Assembly (NCBI GenBank): GCA_025363535.1
Contig: JANYDP010000577.1
Location: forward strand, 1 to 13,175
Direction: 5' to 3'
Origin: Verrucomicrobiota bacterium
Lineage (GTDB): Bacteria > Verrucomicrobiota > Verrucomicrobiia > Limisphaerales > CAIQOK01
DNA length: 13,175 nt
This document shows positions 1-6,305 of this stretch, piece after piece; within the stretch, counting starts at the first letter, position 1; every line of letters starts with the position of its first letter. A program made the translations under genes and the position numbers. A model generated the notes under the pieces. That model did not search any database, was not told the DNA's origin, and saw only the letters and a list, made by a program, of their open reading frames with translations.

Positions 1-5
1 GACCT

Positions 6-119
6 TCAGGTCGCTTCACCGCCCGCCAGCACGAAGCCGTCAAAAATCCCGGCCCGCTGGCAGTTGGTGAGGTGAAGCGGCGTGAACGCCGCGCTCCGCT
101 CCGGCTCGTTCCGCGTCAC
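6..119 (-). other. Short minus-strand reading frame, possible dispersed repeat
   Basis: A 37-codon frame opens at GTG (119) and ends in TGA (6-8). It is in frame with further upstream sequence back to a TGA near 151. The peptide begins MTRNEPERSAAFTPLH and ends FDGFVLAGGEAT. It has no recognisable domain. Peptides of the type RSAAFTPL... strike me as recurring in verrucomicrobial intergenic DNA and in front of pseudopilin-like genes; this is recollection, not a search result. A perfect inverted repeat lies inside it at 77-92. It sits directly downstream of the frameshifted lipoprotein gene. It could be a repeat element or the relic of a gene 3' end rather than an expressed protein. Confidence 0.25.
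77..92. repeat. Short perfect inverted repeat
   Basis: The arms GCGGCGT and ACGCCGC pair perfectly over 7 bp around a 2-bp centre (GA). There is no T-run on either side, so a terminator is not supported. It may be part of a dispersed GC-rich palindromic repeat. Confidence 0.4.
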
Positions 120-151
120 CCTATGCAACGAGTCTCAATAATCCCGCCGAC

Positions 152-556
152 CTATTTCGGTTTACCGACACTGACGGAGCCATCCTCATAACCATAGTTG
201 TGATGGATCGGGCAATAAAGAATCACTTCGTTCGGATGCGTGTCATTGATATTGGTCCCGGAATGCACCCGGTAGCTCACATTGTCGGCTTGAAAATCCT
301 GGAAGTTAAGCGCGGCGTGCTTGGACGGATCATTCGGACAAACCAGGATTTTCGGCGTGTTCAACTCGTTTGACATGATCTGAAAATGGCGGAAGGAATT
401 GCGGTCGTAGCCATCACTGCCCCGATCGCAAAGTTCCAGCGTGCCGCCTTTGCCCGTGCTCACGTTGAAGGGAAATTGATCGTTGTTGTCCCCCTCCCAG
501 AGGCGAAAGGCCAGCCCGATCTGTTTCATGTTGTTGACGCAACTGATGGATTGCGC
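152..556 (-). pseudogene. Frame-shifted C-terminal part of the lipoprotein/pseudopilin-like gene
   Basis: This frame carries on the family-typical sequence that the upstream frame abandons. The 414-1919 frame reads ...VLPALAKAKERA, and this frame continues AQSISCVNNMKQIGLAFRLW. Together they match the usual verrucomicrobial pseudopilin-like pattern (LLPALAKAK...ISCVNNLKQIGLAFRIW). The remainder is about 130 residues and ends CPIHHNYGYEDGSVSVGKPK before a TAG at 152-154. That end resembles the H-x(n)-DG ending of so-called H-X9-DG proteins. This part has no start of its own that makes sense, so it is the separated 3' end of one gene. The break falls at GCGCGC (553-558), where one extra GC dinucleotide would restore the full frame. 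Confidence 0.7.
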
Positions 557-1919
557 GCTCCTTGGCCTTCGCGAGCGCTGGCAGAACCATGGCCGCCGCC
601 ACCGCCACGTCGGCCGCCGCCGGAGCGGCCACGAGCGTGGCCGAGCCGTCCCGGTTGCCGATCGAAACACTCTGCCAGCCCGTCGGTGTGTGGCCGCTGA
701 TGGACAACCCGAAGGCCGGCCCCTGGCGAAGAATGTATTTCTGCAAGGGCGCCAGCTTCGCGGCTGCGGCAGCGTCGGATTTCATCGCCTGCTTTTGCAG
801 TTCGATGATCGTGGCGGAGAAGCGGCGGGCAGCATAACAGAATGAATTGCCTTCGGCGGGCAGATACTTCAGCAACGCGGCGAACTCCGCCGACTGGCGC
901 AGGCCCGGTTGCTGGCCGGCGCGGACCGCGAGCGCGTTCCGCACCATCGCCGGCGAGGACGCGACAAACAGGTAATCGCCGCTGCTGGCCACGGTGATCG
1001 GCACGTTCAACGCCAGCGGCAGCGGCACCGGCAGGGCGCACATCTTCAAACCTTTCTCCTCGGTCACCTGGGTCTTTTCATTCTTGGCCATCTCGCTCGT
1101 GATCCGGTCGTAGAGCAGATCGTCGTTCACCTTCACCGCGATCAAGACGCCCGGCTCCGGTATTTCAAAAGACTGTTTGCCGAACGGAACACTCATCTTG
1201 TGCGCTGAATCCAGCGTCAGCATGAAACCAACCTCACCTCCGAACGACGCCAGCAATTTCGGCCAGGACAATTTTGTGCGTTGCTCGAACAGCTCCGGGA
1301 ATTTTTTCACCCCGTCAGCGGCTTCCAGCAGGCCGGAATTGCCCAGTTCGCTTTCGATCAATTGCCACACGGCCGCCACATCCACGTCGCCAAATGCAGC
1401 CAGCGCCGTGTCCGGCGTCAGGAAATCCAGGCCGTGCAAGGCGTGCGGCTTCCGGCCCAGAATATTCCACAGCACGCCCCCGCCCTGCCCCGCTGCGTGA
1501 TGCGCGATAAACTTGGTGCGATGCAGTTCCGGCGTGACCTGGATGCCGCTCATGCCGATGCCGGTCAGATTTTCCAGGCCGCTTTTGGATGCCAGCCGCG
1601 ACAGCAAATCGAAAACCTGATCCACGTTCTTGCGGTCGGAACCGGGCACCTCCGGCAAATCCCCAATGAGTTTATGCAGCTCGGAGATGTTGGTGGACAG
1701 CCCGGCCAGCCATTGATCAGTGGCCAGATAAACATACACGCTGCCGCCGGCATCAAGCTGGCTGGTGACTTCGCCGAAGGAGGTCTGCCGGGCCGGCGTG
1801 AAGGCGGGCACGGGCGCGGCGACGCTGGAATTCTTTCCGCCCGCCGCGTCCTCCCTTTTGCAGCCGGCGAAAAGCAAAGCAACGAAGGCAAAGACCAGTG
1901 GGGTGGTTGATTTTTTCAT
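414..1919 (-). CDS. Lipoprotein with DUF3352-like body, C-terminus frameshifted
   Basis: The encoded protein (501 aa as it stands) starts with a lipoprotein signal: MKKS, a hydrophobic stretch, then the lipobox LFAGC with the modified cysteine at residue 20. ATG at 1919 is chosen because it places this signal at the N-terminus; the frame could be extended upstream to 1958 but that would bury it. The body (about residues 35-440) has the look of DUF3352-like envelope proteins: alternating beta strands, a W-x-L-x-FGGEVGFML segment and a SSPAMVRNAL segment. From about residue 435 the sequence becomes AAADVAVAAAMVLPALAKAKER, resembling the hydrophobic helix of a pseudopilin placed internally. After about residue 454 the frame leaves the conserved tail and runs to a spurious stop at 414. 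The true product would be about 588 aa, exported and anchored by lipid. The function is unknown. No clear ribosome binding site is visible. Confidence 0.7.
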   Translation of the reverse strand: MKKSTTPLVFAFVALLFAGCKREDAAGGKNSSVAAPVPAFTPARQTSFGEVTSQLDAGGSVYVYLATDQWLAGLSTNISELHKLIGDLPEVPGSDRKNVDQVFDLLSRLASKSGLENLTGIGMSGIQVTPELHRTKFIAHHAAGQGGGVLWNILGRKPHALHGLDFLTPDTALAAFGDVDVAAVWQLIESELGNSGLLEAADGVKKFPELFEQRTKLSWPKLLASFGGEVGFMLTLDSAHKMSVPFGKQSFEIPEPGVLIAVKVNDDLLYDRITSEMAKNEKTQVTEEKGLKMCALPVPLPLALNVPITVASSGDYLFVASSPAMVRNALAVRAGQQPGLRQSAEFAALLKYLPAEGNSFCYAARRFSATIIELQKQAMKSDAAAAAKLAPLQKYILRQGPAFGLSISGHTPTGWQSVSIGNRDGSATLVAAPAAADVAVAAAMVLPALAKAKERAIHQLRQQHETDRAGLSPLGGGQQRSISLQREHGQRRHAGTLRSGQ

Positions 1920-1992
1920 AGGCTTGTTGGGATAGAGGAAAATCCGCCCGCCGCCCAAAGTAAAGCGTGAAGTGGTGGGCTGAAGTTGGCGG

Positions 1993-2006
1993 GGCGAAAA
2001 ATCGCC
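1993..2006. repeat. Small hairpin between lipoprotein gene and tRNA-Arg
   Basis: GGCGA and TCGCC form a 5-bp stem around AAAA. It lies just upstream of the lipoprotein gene on the minus strand. The role is unknown; it could lie in that gene's leader. Confidence 0.2.
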
Positions 2007-2024
2007 ACCACATCCATCCTTGTC

Positions 2025-2040
2025 AGAGCCGCGCGGCTCT
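2025..2040. terminator. Perfect 16-bp palindrome downstream of ndh, upstream of tRNA-Arg
   Basis: AGAGCCGC followed immediately by GCGGCTCT is a perfect palindrome. On the minus strand it lies about 90 bases past the ndh stop codon and could end that transcript, but no U-run follows on that strand. On the plus strand it is followed by TGCTTAATT, a weak T-rich stretch. It could equally be an operator for the tRNA. The terminator assignment is tentative. Confidence 0.25.
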
Positions 2041-2068
2041 TGCTTAATTCACCCCGGCGAACGCCACC

Positions 2069-2144
2069 GCCCCCATAGCTCAAATGGATAGAGCTCGCGT
2101 TTCCTAAACGTGCGATCCCTGTTCAATTCAGGGTGGGGGTACCA
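2069..2144 (+). tRNA. tRNA-Arg, anticodon CCU
   Basis: A full cloverleaf can be drawn. The acceptor stem is 2069-2075 with 2134-2140, with a G-U pair at the first position. The D arm is GCTC/GAGC (2078-2081, 2091-2094). The anticodon stem is CGCGT/ACGTG (2096-2100, 2108-2112), with loop TTCCTAA and anticodon CCT at 2103-2105. The variable loop is four bases. The T arm is CCCTG/CAGGG with loop TTCAATT (2117-2133). The discriminator base is A (2141) and CCA is encoded (2142-2144), followed by a second CCA (2145-2147). Anticodon CCU reads AGG (arginine). The 3' end overlaps the end of ndh on the other strand by 17 bases. Confidence 0.93.
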
Positions 2145-3447
2145 CCAACTTATTGCCCGGCACCTTGGCGTTCAGCGTTTCCGCCGGCATATAGGTGATG
2201 ATGCGGGCGCTGCGTTTGTAGGAGAAATACGAATACGTCCACTGGAACAGCACGGCGAGGCGGTTGCGGAAGCCGACCAGAAAAATCAGGTGGATGAACA
2301 GCCACGCCAGCCACGCGAGCAGGCCGGAAAATTTGAACCGCCCGATCCACGCCACCGCCGCCGAACGTCCGATGGTCGCCATCGTGCCCTTGTCCCAATA
2401 CTTGAACGCCGGTCGCGCCGCCGTCTTCGTGCCTGCCTGGATTTCGGCCTCGATGATTTTGGCGACGTGTTTGCCCATCTGCATCGCGGCGGGAGAAACG
2501 CCCGGGACGGGCTTGCCGTTGTCCTGAAGCACCAGCGCCATGTCGCCGATCGCGAAAATTTCGGGATGACCCGGCACGCTGAGATCAGGATTCACCTTCA
2601 CGCGCCCGGCCTTGTCGAGTTCAACTCCGAGATTCTTCGTCAGCGGCGTGGCCGAAACGCCCGCCGCCCAGAGAATGTTTCCGGCGCGGATGATTTCGCC
2701 GTTCGCGAGTTCCACTTCGCCGGCCCGAATGTCCTTCACATGAATGTTGTTCCGGATTTGCACACCGAGCGCTTCGAGCTGGCGTTGCGCGCTGGCTGAA
2801 AGATCCTGCGGCAGGTGCGAGAGGATGAGCGGCGAACCCTCGATCAGAATGATGCGCGCCTTCGTGGGATCAATGCGCCGGAAATCGCGGTTCAACACCG
2901 TGCGCGTCAATTCAGCAAACGCGCCGGCCAGCTCCACGCCGGTCGGGCCGCCGCCAACCACGACAATGGTCAGCAATCGGTCGCGCTCGGCCGGATCGGT
3001 TTCGTTTTCCGCCTGCTCGAACGCGAGCAAAATTCGGCTGCGGATGCGCAACGCGTCATCCAAGGTTTTCAGGCCGGGCGCAAATTGCTCCCACTCGGGA
3101 TGGCCGAAGTAGCCGGTCTGGCCGCCCAGCGCGAGCACGAGGTAGTCGTAGTCGAGCGCGCCCTTTTCCAGCACCACCCGCTTTTGCGCGAGATCGAAAT
3201 CCACCGCCTGGTGGAACAGCACCGTGATGTCGGCGCGGTTGGAAAGAATGCCGCGAATGGGCTGCGCGATTTCCGGCGCGGACAAACCGCACGCGGCCAC
3301 CTGGTAGAGCAACGGCTGGAACAGATGATGATTCGTGCGGTCAACGACCGTGATGCGGGCGTTCGGATGATGAAAGTTTTGACAGAAGGTCAGCCCGCCA
3401 AATCCCGCACCCAGCACGACCACGCGACATTCTTTTTCCAAATGCAT
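2128..3447 (-). CDS. ndh: Type II NADH dehydrogenase (NDH-2), NAD(P)/FAD-dependent oxidoreductase
   Basis: NDH-2 is a single-subunit flavoprotein that passes electrons from NADH to quinone at the inner face of the membrane without pumping protons. The 439-aa protein shows the two-dinucleotide-fold layout. FAD is bound by GAGFGG (13-18), NADH by GGGPTGVELAG (165-175), and a second FAD contact is AIGDMA (299-304). AMQMG (321-325) fits the quinone-site region. The tail around 375-418 (LAWLAWLFIHLIFLVGFRNR, then a W-x-YSYFSYKRSARI segment) is the membrane-associating C-terminus typical of bacterial NDH-2. ATG at 3447 is preferred over the in-frame TTG at 3465, which adds six residues; AGG lies three bases before the ATG. 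The last codons (VPPP and stop) are written on the antisense of the tRNA-Arg 3' end. The gene is divergent from the J-domain gene, with 106 bases between. Confidence 0.9.
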   Translation of the reverse strand: MHLEKECRVVVLGAGFGGLTFCQNFHHPNARITVVDRTNHHLFQPLLYQVAACGLSAPEIAQPIRGILSNRADITVLFHQAVDFDLAQKRVVLEKGALDYDYLVLALGGQTGYFGHPEWEQFAPGLKTLDDALRIRSRILLAFEQAENETDPAERDRLLTIVVVGGGPTGVELAGAFAELTRTVLNRDFRRIDPTKARIILIEGSPLILSHLPQDLSASAQRQLEALGVQIRNNIHVKDIRAGEVELANGEIIRAGNILWAAGVSATPLTKNLGVELDKAGRVKVNPDLSVPGHPEIFAIGDMALVLQDNGKPVPGVSPAAMQMGKHVAKIIEAEIQAGTKTAARPAFKYWDKGTMATIGRSAAVAWIGRFKFSGLLAWLAWLFIHLIFLVGFRNRLAVLFQWTYSYFSYKRSARIITYMPAETLNAKVPGNKLVVPPP

Positions 3448-3541
3448 GCACCTATTTTGAATCAACGAGCGCGGATTGCAATGGGCGGAAGGTCGTGCGG
3501 AAAACCAACATGATGAGGCTGGCGATGCCGCCGCCGTTCGC

Positions 3542-3547
3542 TAAACT
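3542..3547 (+). promoter_or_regulatory. Possible -10 element of the J-domain gene
   Basis: TAAACT inside GCTAAACTCT agrees with TATAAT at four of six positions. CTGGCG at 3519-3524 sits 17 bases upstream as a poor -35. If used, transcription would start at or within a few bases of the TTG at 3554, giving a leaderless or nearly leaderless message. This is an inference from sequence only. Confidence 0.3.
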
Positions 3548-3553
3548 CTGGCA

Positions 3554-4288
3554 TTGCAACGCACCGAACCCAACCATTACGCCACGCTCGGACTTGACCG
3601 CCGCTGCACCCTCGCGCAGATCCGCGCCGCGTACCGCGTTCTTGCCAAGCAGCATCATCCCGATCTCAATCCCCAGGCGCCCGCCGCCATGCAACGCACC
3701 CAGGCGCTGAACGCCGCGCACGAAATTCTCAGCGATCCTGAACAGCGGCTCGCCTATGACCGCGAACTCGACGACGCAAAAAACTCTTCCCCGCCGCTGC
3801 GTCGCGCCACCAAGTCGCCGGCCAATCTGTCGCAGGAAACGTTTTTGCGGATCGAGGATTTTTTTCGCGGCACCGCTTTGAAAGTGCGCGTCAACGACCC
3901 CACGCTCGCAGCGGGATCGGAAATCTACGAACTGGCCATCCCGCCAAACACCGCTCCCGGCACGCGCTTCCGCGTCCCGCGCACGGACGGCGGTTTTGTG
4001 CAGGTGCGCGTGAAGGTACAACCGGGGTTTCGCTTCAAGGCGCGTGGCTCCGATCTGCGCTGCGATTTGAAAATTAAACCCGAACACGCGGCCCAGGGCG
4101 GAATCGAAATGATCCCCGGCCCAACTGGCGCGCGGGTTCGCGTCGCCATTCCCCGAGGCGTGGGACGAAATGAAATAGTCCGCGTGGCCGGTGAGGGTTT
4201 GCCCAAACCGCGCGGTGGACGTGGTGATCTGCTGGTGCGCATCACCTACCGTGTCGAAGTGCGGGTCACGCGCGTGGCCGGTCGGTGA
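3554..4288 (+). CDS. DnaJ-class co-chaperone, CbpA-like, without zinc finger
   Basis: J-domain proteins stimulate the ATPase of Hsp70 (DnaK) and deliver substrates. The J domain spans about residues 7-70, starting NHYATLGL with the invariant HPD at 35-37, and ending LSDPEQRLAYDREL. After a short linker (about 72-100) comes a DnaJ C-terminal beta-sandwich region (about 105-240) with the usual IPPNTAPGTRFRV and VRVAIPRGV...VRVAGEGLP segments. There is neither a Gly/Phe-rich region nor the four CxxCxGxG zinc repeats, so it is nearer to CbpA than DnaJ; at 244 aa it is also short. An in-frame TAA at 3542 and the lack of any ATG before the HPD motif leave TTG (3554) or CTG (3548) as start. No ribosome binding site is seen. 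It ends 7 bases from the convergent pckG stop. It is too diverged to name dnaJ or cbpA with certainty. Confidence 0.85.
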   Translation: MQRTEPNHYATLGLDRRCTLAQIRAAYRVLAKQHHPDLNPQAPAAMQRTQALNAAHEILSDPEQRLAYDRELDDAKNSSPPLRRATKSPANLSQETFLRIEDFFRGTALKVRVNDPTLAAGSEIYELAIPPNTAPGTRFRVPRTDGGFVQVRVKVQPGFRFKARGSDLRCDLKIKPEHAAQGGIEMIPGPTGARVRVAIPRGVGRNEIVRVAGEGLPKPRGGRGDLLVRITYRVEVRVTRVAGR

Positions 4289-4295
4289 TGGGAAT

Positions 4296-6086
4296 TTACA
4301 ACCGCGCCACCAGCAGCTCGCGCTGGAAGATGAGTTCCTTCGGCAGGTGCGAATAAATTCTCATGAACAACTCGTCCTGCTGCAACAACTCCCGCCGCCA
4401 GTCGTCGTAGTTGATCGTTTGCACGCGGTCGAATTTCTCCGACGAATAATCCGCGAGTCCGCTCAAGTCAAAATCCTTCGCGTATGGCACCCAGCCGAGC
4501 GGCGTCTCGACGGCGTTGGCGCGGCCATTGCAACGATCCACGATCCATTTCAGCACGCGCATATTTTCGCCGAAGCCGGGCCAGAGAAAATTTCCCGCCT
4601 CATCCTTGCGAAACCAGTTCACATGGAAAATGCGCGGCGTAAATTTGATGAGCTTCCGCATCACGATCCAGTGCCGGAAATAATCACCCATGTCGTAGCC
4701 GCAGAACGGCAGCATCGCCATCGGGTCGCGGCGCACCTGGCCCAGGCCGCCGACGGCAGCGGCGGTCATTTCGGAACCCATCGTCGCGCCGATGTAAACG
4801 CCGTGAATCCAGTTGAACGCCTGATACACGAGTGGCATGGTGTCAGCCCGGCGTCCGCCAAAAATAATCGCACTGATCGGCACACCGTTCGGGTCGTTCG
4901 CGAGCGGATCAAGCATGGGATTGTTTTTCATCGGCGCGGCGAAACGCGAGTTCGGATGCGCGGCCTTTTCTTTTGAATCGGGCGTCCATTTGTTGCCGCG
5001 CCAGTCGAGACATTCCTTCGGCACCGGGCCGTCCTTGCCTTCCCACCAGACATCGCCGTCGGGCGTGAGCGCGACGTTCGTGAAAATCGTGTCGCGCGCG
5101 ATGGTCTGCACGGCGGTGGGATTGGATTTGGAATTCGTCCCCGGCACCACGCCAAAATAACCGGCTTCGGGATTGATGGCGTAAAGCCGTCCATCTTCAC
5201 CCGGTTTCATCCACGCGATGTCGTCGCCGACGGTCCAGATTTTCCAACCCTTGAAGTGCGCGGGCGGAACCATCATGGCAAAATTTGTTTTGCCGCACGC
5301 GCTGGGAAACGCCGCCGCGACGTAGGTTTTTTCGCCGGCCGGCGATTCCACGCCGAGGATCAACATATGTTCCGCCATCCACCCTTCGTTGCGACCGAGA
5401 AACGAACCGATGCGGAGCGCGAGACATTTTTTCCCGAGCAGCACGTTGCCGCCGTAGTTCGAGCCGACGGAGATGACGGCGTTGTCGTGCGGAAAATGCG
5501 CGATGAAACGGCGGTCAGGATTCACATCCAACATGCAGTGCAGGCCGCGGTTGAAATCGTCACTGTCGCCGAGTTGTTTATAGGCAACCTCGCCCATGCG
5601 CGCCATGATCCTCATGCTCAACACGACGTAAAGCGAGTCGGTGAGTTCGATGCCAACCTTCGTCATCGGCGAACCGGGCGGCCCCATGAGATACGGCACG
5701 ACATACATCGTGCGGCCCTTCATCGCGCCGGCGCACATTGCCCCGAGCTTGGCATACATGGCTTTTGGGGCCATCCAGTTGTTGGTCGGCCCGGCCTCCT
5801 CCTGCATCGGCGTGCAGATGAACGTGCATTGCTCGACGCGCGCCACGTCGTTGGGATTGGAGCGATGGTAATAGCAGCCGGGCAGCTTCTCCTGGTTCAA
5901 TTTCACGAGAATGCCTTGCGCCACGGCCTCGGCGGTCAGCGTTTCCTTTTCCGCCTCCGAGCCGTCGCACCAATAAATCTGGTCGGGCTGGCACAGTTTT
6001 GCCTGCGCCTCCACCCAGCGGCGGACCGACTGATTGTCCGTGTTGCCGTTTCCCAACGTTGTTTTTGTCATAAGCAATTTTGCCAT
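4296..6086 (-). CDS. pckG: Phosphoenolpyruvate carboxykinase (GTP)
   Basis: It interconverts oxaloacetate + GTP with phosphoenolpyruvate + CO2 + GDP in the cytoplasm, the entry step of gluconeogenesis. The 596-aa length matches the GTP-dependent family rather than the ATP-dependent one (about 530 aa). Diagnostic segments are visible: RSNPNDVARVE (75-85), the P-loop FPSACGKTN (260-268) with the family's reactive cysteine, the metal-binding GDDIAWMK (287-294), and GGRRADTMPLVYQAFNW, the nucleotide-site region. ATG at 6086 is chosen because AAAGGA lies upstream (12-base spacing) and little family homology precedes it; TTG at 6143 and ATG at 6071 are alternatives. A CATAAT at 6149-6154 (minus) could be a -10 box. 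It is a single-gene unit, convergent with the J-domain gene and divergent from the methyltransferase. Confidence 0.95.
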   Translation of the reverse strand: MAKLLMTKTTLGNGNTDNQSVRRWVEAQAKLCQPDQIYWCDGSEAEKETLTAEAVAQGILVKLNQEKLPGCYYHRSNPNDVARVEQCTFICTPMQEEAGPTNNWMAPKAMYAKLGAMCAGAMKGRTMYVVPYLMGPPGSPMTKVGIELTDSLYVVLSMRIMARMGEVAYKQLGDSDDFNRGLHCMLDVNPDRRFIAHFPHDNAVISVGSNYGGNVLLGKKCLALRIGSFLGRNEGWMAEHMLILGVESPAGEKTYVAAAFPSACGKTNFAMMVPPAHFKGWKIWTVGDDIAWMKPGEDGRLYAINPEAGYFGVVPGTNSKSNPTAVQTIARDTIFTNVALTPDGDVWWEGKDGPVPKECLDWRGNKWTPDSKEKAAHPNSRFAAPMKNNPMLDPLANDPNGVPISAIIFGGRRADTMPLVYQAFNWIHGVYIGATMGSEMTAAAVGGLGQVRRDPMAMLPFCGYDMGDYFRHWIVMRKLIKFTPRIFHVNWFRKDEAGNFLWPGFGENMRVLKWIVDRCNGRANAVETPLGWVPYAKDFDLSGLADYSSEKFDRVQTINYDDWRRELLQQDELFMRIYSHLPKELIFQRELLVARL

Positions 6087-6305
6087 CGCCCGAGGATTTC
6101 CTTTCGAGCCGAGGGAGCTTTGCAAAATTTGGCGGACGTTCAACCCCTATTATGTCTGCAACTTCGCATAAGAATCGCAAATCTGGTGACGAATTGATGT
6201 CCCAACAAACATTTCATAGTCTTCGCTGTGCATGAAGCACATCAACTACAACTTTCACGCGTAGAGCTCGACCGCGTCAATGCGCGCTGCTAAATTTTTT
6301 TCGCT
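6087..6305. other. Divergent intergenic region between pckG and the methyltransferase
   Basis: These 219 bases contain no gene I can support. They mark the shift from GC-rich flank to AT-richer cassette, and hold both upstream regions. A small hairpin, TGTGC/GCACA around ATGAA, lies at 6227-6241. A T-run (6295-6301) immediately precedes the methyltransferase start, and an in-frame TAA at 6291 limits how far that gene can extend. I see no controller (C-protein) gene and no direct repeats marking an insertion boundary. Confidence 0.5.

Noticed and set aside
2069..2147. tRNA-Arg as an attachment site of an integrated element
   Set aside because: No integrase gene and no second copy of the tRNA 3' end is seen in the window; the genes on both sides look chromosomal.
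2110..2799. Plus-strand open frame starting inside the tRNA and running opposite ndh
   Set aside because: Begins within the tRNA-Arg and has no recognisable domain; the ndh frame is clearly the real one.
5256..6197. Plus-strand open frame opposite pckG (313 codons)
   Set aside because: Antisense shadow of a strongly conserved enzyme gene; no motif and His/Arg-rich.
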